Source of the DNA: Bacillus_BD oryzisoli_A | GTDB lineage: Bacteria > Bacillota > Bacilli > Bacillales > Cytobacillaceae | Length of the DNA: 64,000 nt | Direction of reading: 5' to 3' | NCBI RefSeq assembly: GCF_043641075.1 | Contig: NZ_JBHZRC010000005.1 | Coordinates: forward strand, 124,001-188,000 | Part shown: piece after piece, positions 34,697-43,580 of the stretch | Position numbering within the stretch: the stretch's first letter is position 1 | How the letters are laid out: every line of letters begins with the position of its first letter | Program-made: the position numbers and the translations under genes | Notes under the pieces: generated by a model | Told to the model about the DNA's origin: nothing | The model's database searches: none | Seen by the model: only the letters and a program-made list of their open reading frames with translations

Positions 34697-34698
34697 AA

Positions 34699-34724
34699 CC
34701 ACGGGGACGAACCCGTCCCCGTGG
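34699..34724. terminator. Bidirectional terminator of the GGGAC hairpin family
   Basis: CCACGGGGAC-GAACCC-GTCCCCGTGG is a perfect 10-bp stem just after the fusion gene and before the convergent TorD gene, with T-rich sequence on the + side. Confidence 0.85.
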
Positions 34725-34726
34725 CT

Positions 34727-35404
34727 CTATTCTTTTCCTTCATATTCCGCAAGAAACTCTTCTAATAGTTCTTTGTCCCACAGAATGGTTCCCCAAATCA
34801 TTTCAATGAAACCACTGTAAAAGCCTAAGCTGCCATTGTTTTTTGCATCGTCATACAAAGTAGGAATCCATGAGAGTAAATGTTCATCCATAAAGGCGAG
34901 CTGATCTTTAATGATGTTTACTTGGCTTTGTGTGTCTTGATTATGCACTTGTTCTGTTAGTATGGTTAAATACAGTAGTTCAAGACCTAAGTGATCTTCA
35001 GGCTGTCGTCCACTATGCTTACTTTCTAAGCCTTGTTTATTTAGTAAGTCTTTCATCACAAAGGCAGTCGTTCCAAAGAACAGTTTCTTCCTTGTATTAT
35101 AAAACGATTCCCATGGTGGTGCTTTCGGTACACCAGGTCCTATAAAAAGCTCTGTGTACTCTACATTTACTTTTTCAATGGAATTTATCATATCTTGTTC
35201 ATCCCATTGAGACGTACAGTTTATTAATTGCTCAAGACCTGACATGATTTGTTCATTTGCCGCTTCTAAAGGAAATTGACGCCAAAATTGCTCCGTAACA
35301 ATCTCTTTGTTTTCCACTTGTACAGGCTCTAGCAAATGGTTTGCGAAAAAGCTGTATAATTGTTCTCGGAAGCTCCATACCTCAGCCCAAGTTTTTGTCA
35401 TCAT
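34727..35404 (-). CDS. TorD/DmsD-family molybdoenzyme chaperone
   Basis: A 225-residue all-helical protein with the TorD motif EYTELFIGPGVPKAPPWES and the PEDHLGLELLYL stretch. These chaperones bind the Tat signal of a molybdoenzyme and help insert the molybdopterin cofactor before export. It is the last gene of a leftward operon: catalytic subunit (37306), FeS subunit, membrane anchor, chaperone. The ATG is preceded by AAGGAG. Confidence 0.88.
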   Translation of the reverse strand: MMTKTWAEVWSFREQLYSFFANHLLEPVQVENKEIVTEQFWRQFPLEAANEQIMSGLEQLINCTSQWDEQDMINSIEKVNVEYTELFIGPGVPKAPPWESFYNTRKKLFFGTTAFVMKDLLNKQGLESKHSGRQPEDHLGLELLYLTILTEQVHNQDTQSQVNIIKDQLAFMDEHLLSWIPTLYDDAKNNGSLGFYSGFIEMIWGTILWDKELLEEFLAEYEGKE

Positions 35405-35452
35405 AACCGCTCCTTTATGGGTTCAGCGTTGCTGTAATAATCGACATGATGG

Positions 35453-36661
35453 TTAGCCGTTCTTAACCATGGAATAAATTTTTCCTTCTTTATCACTAAA
35501 TTGATTTTCTTGTGATGATTTTTGCACAAGAATCTTTTTAGCAAGAAAAGTGAATAAAAGAATACCGAATGAAATTAATCCTACAGAAATCATCAGCTCC
35601 ACTAAAGACGGTGAATAAGTACCAACTGTGGACCAAATATTTTGTTGGTTATAGCCAAGCGTGATTCCTTGACCTTCAGCAATGTTCGGATGAACAAAGG
35701 CAGAGAAAAGAAGCCAGATTCGCTTACACAACACGCCAAAGACGATTAATGCGGATGAAAAGACGACTAATCCCATTTTTTCTCGATTTTTCTTAAATAA
35801 TAGGATCGCTAACGGTACCACAAGACCTAAGATCACTTGTATCCAGAAATAGGGAGCCAATTGGCCGCTAATGAGCACCTCAGCATGATGCATGGCTTCT
35901 CCTTGTGGATAGATCATGGTGATCATTTCAGACAGAAGAAGATAGGCATCAACTGCTACGAAAGTTACTAAAAGTCCTGCTAATGTCGTAATGAGCTTTT
36001 TCTCTACCACAAAGACTTTAAATGTCGCTAATAGAACCAAAACAATAAGTAGTAGGGCTAGTCCTGAGTCTAACGCGGAGGCGACAAACAGCGGAGCCAT
36101 GATGGCTGTATGCCAAGCTCCACGAGCAATTTGTAAGCCGAAAATCCATGCCGTTACGGAGTGAACGAGAATGGCAACTGGCAGGGCAACGGATGACATA
36201 ATTTTCATTGCTTTTTGGTTCGGTTTTTCTCGTGTCATGAGATAGAGATATAACACGTTAATGACTAAGTAAAGGGAAATCACCATCACGTCCCACATCA
36301 ACGGTGATTTGAAATTGCTGTGTAAAAGTAAATTTAACATACGAAACGGATTTCCTAAGTCCACCATAATAAAACCAGCAGCAACAATGACACAAACGGT
36401 TGATAATATGGTTGCTGGTTTTGCAACGACTTTGAACGATGGAATATTAAATACCGTTGCGGAAGAAGAAACAATTAATCCTCCAGCAGATAATCCAACA
36501 AAGAACATAAATAGCATAATATAAGTTCCCCAAGAAACGATATTATTCATCCCAGTTACGCCAAGTCCATTTACGAGCTGATAACCGATGGCCGAAAAGC
36601 CCATCACCGCGAAAATGCCTAATATGACGGTAGGTAGGTTAAATTTAGTCTTGATTGTCAT
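35453..36661 (-). CDS. NrfD/PsrC-family membrane anchor subunit
   Basis: A 402-residue integral membrane protein with about 9-10 hydrophobic segments, of the NrfD/polysulfide-reductase type. It would hold the complex at the outer face of the membrane and pass menaquinol electrons to the FeS subunit. Its start lies 3 nt after the FeS-subunit stop, with a GAGGAGG ribosome site inside the end of that gene, so translation is coupled. A conserved Gly-Leu-rich N-terminus (GVTGMNNIVSWGTYIMLFMF) supports the family call. Confidence 0.88.
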   Translation of the reverse strand: MTIKTKFNLPTVILGIFAVMGFSAIGYQLVNGLGVTGMNNIVSWGTYIMLFMFFVGLSAGGLIVSSSATVFNIPSFKVVAKPATILSTVCVIVAAGFIMVDLGNPFRMLNLLLHSNFKSPLMWDVMVISLYLVINVLYLYLMTREKPNQKAMKIMSSVALPVAILVHSVTAWIFGLQIARGAWHTAIMAPLFVASALDSGLALLLIVLVLLATFKVFVVEKKLITTLAGLLVTFVAVDAYLLLSEMITMIYPQGEAMHHAEVLISGQLAPYFWIQVILGLVVPLAILLFKKNREKMGLVVFSSALIVFGVLCKRIWLLFSAFVHPNIAEGQGITLGYNQQNIWSTVGTYSPSLVELMISVGLISFGILLFTFLAKKILVQKSSQENQFSDKEGKIYSMVKNG

Positions 36662-36664
36662 TGA

Positions 36665-37297
36665 TTACACCTCCTCATTCAAGCCTAAATAATAAACTTT
36701 CGGCTTCGTTCCTTTTTCTTTCAGCAGCTGCTCACCGTTTCTTTCGCGAATTAACCTGGACACTTCGCTTTTTGGATCATCTAAATCACCAAAGACTCGT
36801 GCTTCAGCTGGACAGCATTCTACACACATTGGATCTAAACCTTCACTTGTTCTCTCTTTACAAAATGTGCATTTTTCAACCACACCTACGTCACGTACAG
36901 GAACGACTCCATCTCCATAATTAAAATCTGGATGACGCTCTGCTTCCTCCCAGTTAAAGACACGTACATTATATGGGCATGCGGCCATACAGTAGCGGCA
37001 GCCGATACAGCGGCCATAATCAATTTGTACCGATCCGTTTTCATCATAGTACGTTGCACCAACCGGACATGCTTTTTGACAAGGTGCGTTATCACAATGC
37101 TGACAGGCAATGGGGATATATTTTCTCTTTACATTAGGGAAAAGCCCTTCTACACTATCTAACCCTTCATCTCCAACACTAACGACACGATTCCAAAGCA
37201 TTCCTTGTGGAATATTATTTTGCATTTTACATGAAATGGAACATGTATGACATCCCATACATTTTTCTAAATCGATTACCATACCATATCTCATCAT
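36665..37297 (-). CDS. Four-cluster 4Fe-4S electron-transfer subunit (DmsB-like)
   Basis: A 210-residue ferredoxin-like subunit with four Cys groups: CMGCHTCSISC, CQHCDNAPCQKACP, CIGCRYCMAACP and CTFCKERTSEG...CVECCP. This is the DmsB/NrfC/PsrB layout that wires quinol oxidation in the anchor to the molybdenum site. It sits 8 nt after the catalytic subunit and overlaps the anchor's ribosome site. AGGAGG precedes two adjacent ATG codons. Confidence 0.93.
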   Translation of the reverse strand: MMRYGMVIDLEKCMGCHTCSISCKMQNNIPQGMLWNRVVSVGDEGLDSVEGLFPNVKRKYIPIACQHCDNAPCQKACPVGATYYDENGSVQIDYGRCIGCRYCMAACPYNVRVFNWEEAERHPDFNYGDGVVPVRDVGVVEKCTFCKERTSEGLDPMCVECCPAEARVFGDLDDPKSEVSRLIRERNGEQLLKEKGTKPKVYYLGLNEEV

Positions 37298-37305
37298 GCC
37301 ACCTC

Positions 37306-39669
37306 CTAAATCTTCTTCACTTCAACTAACGTATCATTGTACGGAATTACTGGCCCATATCTAAGCTTATATTGACGTTCGTTTAGTTTGTCGTTCGTTA
37401 CATTTTGAAGGTTTCCTGCCTTCATATGCTCTGTCCACCAGCCTTCATGTAACCGTACTTGTCCTGGGCGTAAATATTCTGTCACTTTACAGTTTGCTTG
37501 AAATGAACCACGCTCGTTAAAAATTTCAACAAGATCACCTGTTTTCAGTTTTCTAGACTCTGCATCCTTTGAATTGATTTCTAGCTTTGGACCTGGATTG
37601 ATTTGGTTAATCCACTTGGCATTTGTAAATTGTGAATGGACACGGTATCGAGTATGAGCCTGACTAAATTGTAAAGGATATTGTTTTGATAATGAGTTGT
37701 TTTTATGTGCTTCAGATGGTAGGTCTGAGTTCGGAAATGCTTGATCATACTCAACCATCTTTTCGTGATAGAGTTCTAGTTTTGTAGACGGCGTAGAATA
37801 CTTTTGATCCATAAAACCACGATACGGCTCATTTGGTACTTTTAAACGCATAATAAAATTGTTCTCTCTCAATGTTTCAATCGTAATTCCAGTTAAACGA
37901 GGATCACCAGATGTTAAACGATGTCTTTGTAAGTCTTCTGGAGTTTTAGGTAAATAGCGGTCTAACCCAAATCTCGCAGTAATTTCCTTTTCGATTTGGA
38001 AGTCTGATTTACTTTCATGTAATGGATCAATCACTTTTTGTGACATCAATACATGAGAACGATTCACTTGCATGTTGATAATGTCGTATTCACTTTCGAA
38101 TGCTGTAGAGGCTGGCAATACAATATCAGAATAATTTACACTTGGGTTATGGAAAGGATCTATGGTTACAAGAAAATCTAAACTATTAATCCATTCTTCT
38201 GTTTTACTTAAGTTCGCAAAATGCTGCTGCAATGTATTACCTAAGTTAATAACGACCCGTACAGAGTTTTCTTTTATGCGTCTGTCTTGGGTTGTCATCT
38301 CGAGTGGTGTTTGAGCAAACTCTGATGGCAGTTCCCAGGAATTGAGTGCTGCAGTCCATGAGCTGCCATGATACAATGCATTTCCAACTGCTCCGCCAAC
38401 TCGGCCGATGTTTCCTGTTAAAGCACCGAGAATAGCTCCTGCATGACCAGCAACATCTGCATTTCCCCATTTGTCGATTCCGCCGAATCCCCAACCAAGA
38501 ACAGCAGGCCCTGCTGTTGCATATCGTTTCGTTAACTCGTAAAGCACATCTTCGTCAATTTCTGTCTTTTCAGATGCCCAGCTAAGGGTATAAGACTTTT
38601 GGTTTTCTTTCATTGCCGTAAAGACCGTTTTAACTTTCACACCATCTACTGTAAATTCTCCTTCAAGTTGAGGATTTACACCTTCAGCGTTATAAGGCTT
38701 TAGGGAATTACTATTTTTATCCCAGACGTAAAACGGATTTTCTACATTTCCTTCTTTGGATTGATCAACTCTTAACAATTGCTTATTATCTTCTCTTACT
38801 AAAAATGGTGCAGATGAGTTTTTCGTTAAGTACTCGGCATCATACCAATGATTATCGAGAATTAGCGTAATCATTGCTAGTAGAAGATCACCATCCGTAC
38901 CTGGTTTAATCGAGATCCATTGATCAGATTTCGATGCCGTTGTAGAATAGTTCGGGTCAATCACAATAATCTTCGCACCAGCATCCTTCGCCGCATAGAA
39001 AAACTTCGAATCTGTTAAAGTGGTTTCTAGAATGTTACAGCCGAGGAAAATAATCGTTTTTGAGTTTACCCAATCTGACGTTTCATTTTGCACATAACCG
39101 TATGCTTGACCGCCAATACATTCCTCTAATCCGTTGGCAAGGCCAACGTCAATACCCGCTTCACATGCAAATTGTGCACCAAGTAATGTTACTAATTGCT
39201 GATACGTGTATTCAATCCCTGATGAGGCACTAAACAAAATAGATTTTCCACCGTATTTTTCAATTGAACTAGACAGCTTTTTATGAATTTCAGTTAAGGC
39301 TTCATCCCATGAAATGGCGACAAATTTCCCCTCACCTCGTTTACCTACACGCTTTAAAGGAGTTTTAAGTCGGTCAGGGCTATAAATACGTTCAATTTCA
39401 CTTATCCCTTTTAAGCAAACCGTTGAGAATCGCGTATCTGTCCAATTATTTGGAACGATTTTAACAAGTTTTCCGTCTCTGACCGTACATTTAAAGGCAC
39501 ATCGACCTCCACAGTTTGTTGTATGGTAAGTGAATCTCGTTACTTCATTGGGAGTGTTTTCAGCTGCTGCTGACTGGAACCACTTTCGTGAAGTGAACAT
39601 GCCAGATAATCCGAGTGTTGCACTTCCCGCTAGCCCCGTTTTAATAAAGCTTCTTCTTGAGATATTCAT
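37306..39669 (-). CDS. Tat-exported molybdopterin oxidoreductase, DMSO-reductase-like catalytic subunit
   Basis: A 787-residue protein with a Tat signal (NISRRSFIKTGLAGSATLGLSG), an FeS-binding CGGRCAFKC with a later Cys in VCLKG near residue 85, and the C-terminal molybdopterin dinucleotide-binding domain (KLKTGDLVEIFNERGSF, PGQVRLHEGWW). The N-terminal half follows DmsA closely. Where DmsA has its Mo-ligand Ser, alignment by eye gives Asp in GIDVGLANGLE, so the substrate may be something other than DMSO. It works with the FeS and NrfD subunits and the TorD chaperone. An AGTGT-N10-ACACT box lies about 100 nt upstream. Confidence 0.88.
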   Translation of the reverse strand: MNISRRSFIKTGLAGSATLGLSGMFTSRKWFQSAAAENTPNEVTRFTYHTTNCGGRCAFKCTVRDGKLVKIVPNNWTDTRFSTVCLKGISEIERIYSPDRLKTPLKRVGKRGEGKFVAISWDEALTEIHKKLSSSIEKYGGKSILFSASSGIEYTYQQLVTLLGAQFACEAGIDVGLANGLEECIGGQAYGYVQNETSDWVNSKTIIFLGCNILETTLTDSKFFYAAKDAGAKIIVIDPNYSTTASKSDQWISIKPGTDGDLLLAMITLILDNHWYDAEYLTKNSSAPFLVREDNKQLLRVDQSKEGNVENPFYVWDKNSNSLKPYNAEGVNPQLEGEFTVDGVKVKTVFTAMKENQKSYTLSWASEKTEIDEDVLYELTKRYATAGPAVLGWGFGGIDKWGNADVAGHAGAILGALTGNIGRVGGAVGNALYHGSSWTAALNSWELPSEFAQTPLEMTTQDRRIKENSVRVVINLGNTLQQHFANLSKTEEWINSLDFLVTIDPFHNPSVNYSDIVLPASTAFESEYDIINMQVNRSHVLMSQKVIDPLHESKSDFQIEKEITARFGLDRYLPKTPEDLQRHRLTSGDPRLTGITIETLRENNFIMRLKVPNEPYRGFMDQKYSTPSTKLELYHEKMVEYDQAFPNSDLPSEAHKNNSLSKQYPLQFSQAHTRYRVHSQFTNAKWINQINPGPKLEINSKDAESRKLKTGDLVEIFNERGSFQANCKVTEYLRPGQVRLHEGWWTEHMKAGNLQNVTNDKLNERQYKLRYGPVIPYNDTLVEVKKI

Positions 39670-39767
39670 AAATGAATCCCTCCCATTTCATATTTTCATC
39701 ACATATATCTATAGGAACAGTTTAAATTATTGAATGTACTATCATTATAGTTCGTAACCCCACAGTA

Positions 39768-39795
39768 TGAGGAGTGTTGAATCATACACACTTAA
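39768..39795 (-). promoter_or_regulatory. Palindromic operator shared by two molybdoenzyme loci (copy 1)
   Basis: On the - strand this reads TTAAGTGT-N10-ACACTCCTCA. The same 18 fixed bases and the same spacer length occur at 45260-45287. A TATAAT follows 18 nt downstream on the - strand, so the right half overlaps the -35 region, the place of an activator site. It does not fit FNR (TGTGA-N6-TCACA). The PucR-type regulator at 43581 is a candidate binder. Confidence 0.7.
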
Positions 39796-39872
39796 CCATC
39801 TATGTTTGTTAGACATTCACACAACCTTTTTCCCTTTTTATATAAATATGTCGATTTTATAAACAGCCATAG

Positions 39873-39918
39873 AATAAAAAAACTAGCTTGCGCAATGAAG
39901 CGAATGCTAGTTTTCTGC
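39873..39918 (-). terminator. Terminator after the second molybdoenzyme gene
   Basis: AAAACTAGC...CGC pairs with GCG...GCTAGTTTT. On the - strand it is followed by TTTTTTT. It lies downstream of the gene ending at 40011. Confidence 0.75.
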
Positions 39919-40010
39919 ATGGTACACATACCTAATCAACTAGAGCGAGACGCTTGTCGATTAGTGATAAAGTAGATTAATTTTCCTCATAAAGGATGCG
40001 ATAGTGGTAT

Positions 40011-42002
40011 TTATAATTTTTCAACATTCACAAAGGTGTCATAAATTGCATAGTTTTGAAAAGCTGATTCTTGATTGCTCGTGTCTTCTTGCTTTGCAGT
40101 TATCAGATCGTTAATGGTAACATCTGAATCTGGATACCACCCTTGATACACCATGACAATATCTTTTGGAACTTGTTTGCTGCATACTGCTTTCATCTCA
40201 ATACATGCTTGATCATTGTACATCTTAACAATATCCCCGTTTGTTATGCCGATATCTGTGGCTGCTTGTGGATGGATGACCACAAATGCTTCTTTCTCAT
40301 CATGAAGATTTAAAAAGTGAAATTGAGAGTTAAATGCATATGGATGATGAGGAGTGATGAACCAAAAAGGATATTCTTTTGGCGGTAAATTCCCCATCAT
40401 AGGGTTAACATCTTTATTTTGTTTCACTCTATTAGAGTATTGCTGCTGCACTCTATTATTAGAAATAGCCCCTGTCATGCTTCTTTCTTTTAAATCTGAT
40501 ATGTTTCTAACCGAATAACAGTTAAATACTTGATCATTAAATTGTGCATTTAAATATTCCTCTTCGGAAGAATAAATAGGAAAAGTACAAAGTGATGGCA
40601 CATGCTGATTCAGCCTTTTTGCTAATTCTGTCATCATCCACCACTCACTTCTACTATCATAATAAGGAGATAGGGCATGTTCGTTTAATGCAATTTCTTT
40701 ATGCCACCAGCTTATGATAATATCCATTTCCTCAAAATGGGTGGTTGTTGGCAGAATGAGATTGGACATTTGTGCTGTTGGTGTCATGAACTGATCCACC
40801 GTTACAACGAATGGAATATCCATCAGAAACTCCTTAATCGCTGTCGAATTAGGTTCTTGAATTAATGGGTTTGCACATGAAACCCATAACATTTTAATAG
40901 GAAGATCTCCAATATGATCCCTATTATTGATATCGAGGATTCGGTTTTTTCCTAAGACACGTTCAGAGGTTTGATTATTAAACATCATCGTGTCGCTGCC
41001 ATCTCTTAAGTAAATTGCCCCGCCCATTTTGCCGATATCCCCGTGAACGGCAGCAAGTCGTTCAATCGAATGAATCGTATGTTCAAAATTAGAATGTTTT
41101 TGCAGACCTGAACCAATGACATACGCAATCGTATCGGCCTCCGTCATCCACGTCAGCAAAAGGTTGATTGCTTCTTTGGATACATCACAAGTCATTAAAT
41201 AGTCATCTACATCTATTTCATTTATGTTTTTTATTAATCGATTCATCTCAATAGGATCGATATCGAAAAAACTACTATCCATTGCATTATTTTCAATCAG
41301 CTGTTGGATTAATAAAGTTGCCAACGTTCCATCTGTACTAGGCCGTAATTGGATATATAAATCGGCTAACTCAGCACTTTGTGTATACAGGGGGTCAATA
41401 ACTACTATTTTTGCCCCTTTTACTTTTGCTTCTATTAAATGAGGGATGAGATGAATATTGGTTGCAGCTGGATTAGCTCCCCAGATGATAATCAGTGAGG
41501 CCTCTTTGATGTCAGAAGGATTAGGCCTGTTCTTCACAACCTTATCCGGTTCAACAGCATGTAAACTTGAAAGTAAGGATGAGGTGCCAAGCATTCTTGT
41601 TGTTTTCCCTATATGGGAAAAAAATTCATCTGTTACATAATGATGCACGCCAATATTTCCAGAACCCTTAAACAAGGCGAAGGGGAGAAGGCTGCCAAAT
41701 TGATGATGAATCTTCAATACTTCACTTATTATGAGTTGAAAAGCCTTTTCCCAAGAAATTTGAATAAATTTCCCTGATCCTTTTACTTTTTGGTAGTAAG
41801 GATATTTTAAGCGATCTCTATGGTTATTTTTTTCTGCATAGGAAAACCCTTTTGCGCAAAGCTTACCCTTTGTATAGGGGTGACTGATATCTCCAGCAAT
41901 ATGATGAATGGAATCCTTTTCTATATGGGAAATAATCGTGCATGAACTTGGACAATTTCTAGGACAGACATTCCTGAATTTCCTAGCTGCATGTTGTGTC
42001 AT
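40011..42002 (-). CDS. Cytoplasmic-type molybdopterin oxidoreductase
   Basis: A 663-residue protein starting at ATG 42002 (GAGGAG upstream). The N-terminal 4Fe-4S group is CPRNCPSSC plus Cys in KGKLCAKG, followed by IIWGANPAATNIH and VIDPLYTQSAELAD, the molybdopterin-binding stretches, and a C-terminal dinucleotide-binding domain. There is no Tat signal, so it should act in the cytoplasm, unlike the enzyme at 37306. Its substrate is unknown. The divergent ferredoxin at 43013 is a likely electron partner. Array C fills the shared upstream region. Confidence 0.85.
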   Translation of the reverse strand: MTQHAARKFRNVCPRNCPSSCTIISHIEKDSIHHIAGDISHPYTKGKLCAKGFSYAEKNNHRDRLKYPYYQKVKGSGKFIQISWEKAFQLIISEVLKIHHQFGSLLPFALFKGSGNIGVHHYVTDEFFSHIGKTTRMLGTSSLLSSLHAVEPDKVVKNRPNPSDIKEASLIIIWGANPAATNIHLIPHLIEAKVKGAKIVVIDPLYTQSAELADLYIQLRPSTDGTLATLLIQQLIENNAMDSSFFDIDPIEMNRLIKNINEIDVDDYLMTCDVSKEAINLLLTWMTEADTIAYVIGSGLQKHSNFEHTIHSIERLAAVHGDIGKMGGAIYLRDGSDTMMFNNQTSERVLGKNRILDINNRDHIGDLPIKMLWVSCANPLIQEPNSTAIKEFLMDIPFVVTVDQFMTPTAQMSNLILPTTTHFEEMDIIISWWHKEIALNEHALSPYYDSRSEWWMMTELAKRLNQHVPSLCTFPIYSSEEEYLNAQFNDQVFNCYSVRNISDLKERSMTGAISNNRVQQQYSNRVKQNKDVNPMMGNLPPKEYPFWFITPHHPYAFNSQFHFLNLHDEKEAFVVIHPQAATDIGITNGDIVKMYNDQACIEMKAVCSKQVPKDIVMVYQGWYPDSDVTINDLITAKQEDTSNQESAFQNYAIYDTFVNVEKL

Positions 42003-42188
42003 ACAATTTCTCCTCTTCACAGTAGTTAGAGTACATTCTAGCAGAATACCATTTGTTGCGTATTGCTTAATGTCACTCTTTACTAATGGTAACTAATGGG
42101 ATAGCCCTGCTCCTGCATGTGCTAGATGTCACTGTGACTGGTCAAAAAAAATGTAACACTATAAGTAAGAAGTTCATAAGATTGAAAT

Positions 42189-42985
42189 CTTCGGACAGCT
42201 TTCATTGAATGTAAGCAAAAGCAGTCCGAACCTGTGTCGACTTCGGACAGTTTTCATTGAATATAAGCTAGAACAATCCGAACTTCGGCGGACTTCGGNN
42301 NNNNNNNNNNNNNNNNNNNNNNNNNNNNNNNNNNNNNNNNNNNNNNNNNNNNNNNNNNNNNNNNNNNNNNNNNNNNNNNNNNNNNNNNNNNNNNNNNNCC
42401 GAACCTGTGTCGACTTCGGACAGTTTTCATTGAATATAAGCTAGAACAATCCGAACTTCGGCGGACTTCGGACAGCTGTCATTAAATGTAGGCAAAAGCA
42501 GTCCGAACCTGTGTCGACTTCGGACAGCTTTCATTGAATATAAGCTAGAACAGTCCGAACTTCGGCCGACTTCGGACAGCTTTCATTAAATGTAAGCAAA
42601 AGCAGTCCGAACCTGTGTCGACTTCGGACAGCTTTCATTGAATATAAGCTAGAACAGTCCGAACTTCGGCGGACTTCGGACAGCTTTCACAGAATGTAAG
42701 CAAAAACAGTCCGAACCTGTGCCGACTTCGGACAGCTTTCATTGAATATAAGCTAGAACAGTCCGAACATCGGCTGACTTCGGACAGGTTTCACAGAATG
42801 TAAGCAAAAGCAGTCCGAACATCGGCTGACTTCGGACAGCTTTCATTGAATATAAGCTAGAACAGTCCGAACTTCGGCTGACTTCGGACAGCTTTCATTA
42901 AATGTAAGCAAAAGCAGTCCGAACATCGGCGGACTTCGGACAACTTTCACAGAATATAAGTAAAAATAGGCCAAACCAGGGCGGA
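42189..42985. repeat. Tandem 52-nt hairpin repeat array C with 104-nt higher-order period (contains an assembly gap)
   Basis: CTTCGGAC starts at 42189, 42241 and 42293, then after the gap at 42414, 42466, 42518 and on in 52-nt steps to 42934. Each unit holds a 29-nt palindrome with arms CAGTCCGAA and TTCGGACAG (one mismatch) and an 11-nt centre, plus a 23-nt linker. Two linker types alternate strictly, CTTTCATTGAATATAAGCTA and CTTTCATTAAATGTAAGCAA, so the present array grew by copying a 104-nt dimer. It lies between the divergent starts of the molybdoenzyme at 42002 and the ferredoxin at 43013, and so in a two-way promoter region. Confidence 0.95.
42299..42398. other. Assembly gap (100 N) inside array C
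   Basis: Exactly 100 N between repeat copies. The copies on either side are out of 52-nt register across it (121 nt), so the N count is arbitrary and the array is longer or shorter than shown. Confidence 0.98.
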
Positions 42986-43012
42986 AATAGTTCAGAAAGA
43001 AGGAATTACTTT

Positions 43013-43570
43013 ATGACATCACATTTAGTGTTTTCCATCGACCTTAACAGGTGTATCAATTGTAAAACGTGTGAAATGGCCTGTAATGATTTTTATGGAT
43101 TGATGGGGATGCATCGTAGAAATGTAATGACAATTGAAACAGATGCTTATGAACCGCCATTGCATATTTCTCTTTCTTGTAATCATTGTATGAACCCGGT
43201 TTGTGTATATATTTGCCCTGAGAATAACTTTCAAGTACGCGAGGATGGGATTGTTGTCCATAATCCAAGCGGCTGTAAAGGATGTGAGAGATGCATTGAA
43301 GCATGTCCTTTCGATGCCTTAAAGTTAAATCCAAAAACAAATCGAGCGGATAAATGTAATTTTTGTGTAGATCGGATTGAAGGTGGCTTAAGGCCAGTAT
43401 GTGTAGAAAATTGCATAACAGGTGCACTGAGCATTATGAAAGTATCTTCAGATGAGATTAAGTCAAATAATTTTCAAGATGCAGATGTACCCATTGTTGC
43501 CTATACAAAACCTTCTATTAATATATTAAAAAAACAAAAGGGGCATATTTTTTTAAGGGAAGGAGGATAA
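43013..43570 (+). CDS. 4Fe-4S ferredoxin-type electron-transfer protein
   Basis: A 185-residue DmsB-like protein with Cys groups CINCKTCEMAC, CNHCMNPVCVYICP, CKGCERCIEACP and CNFCVDRIEGG...CVENC, enough for four clusters. It is divergent from the molybdoenzyme at 42002 and probably carries its electrons. It has no signal sequence, so both would work in the cytoplasm. The PucR-type regulator follows after 10 nt, in one transcript. AGAAGGAAT precedes the ATG. Confidence 0.9.
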   Translation: MTSHLVFSIDLNRCINCKTCEMACNDFYGLMGMHRRNVMTIETDAYEPPLHISLSCNHCMNPVCVYICPENNFQVREDGIVVHNPSGCKGCERCIEACPFDALKLNPKTNRADKCNFCVDRIEGGLRPVCVENCITGALSIMKVSSDEIKSNNFQDADVPIVAYTKPSINILKKQKGHIFLREGG

Positions 43571-43580
43571 ATATCTATCT

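Noticed and set aside
39670..39770. An FNR site upstream of the DMSO-reductase-like operon
   Set aside because: TGTGA-like half-sites occur, but none is paired at the required N6 spacing. The shared AGTGT-N10-ACACT box is the better candidate.
42205..42444. A 79-codon open frame across the N gap in array C
   Set aside because: It is made of repeat units and undefined bases, with no coding signal.
421..42985. The tandem arrays A, B and C as CRISPR arrays
   Set aside because: The linkers between palindromes are conserved from copy to copy and only 23 nt long, and no cas genes are present.
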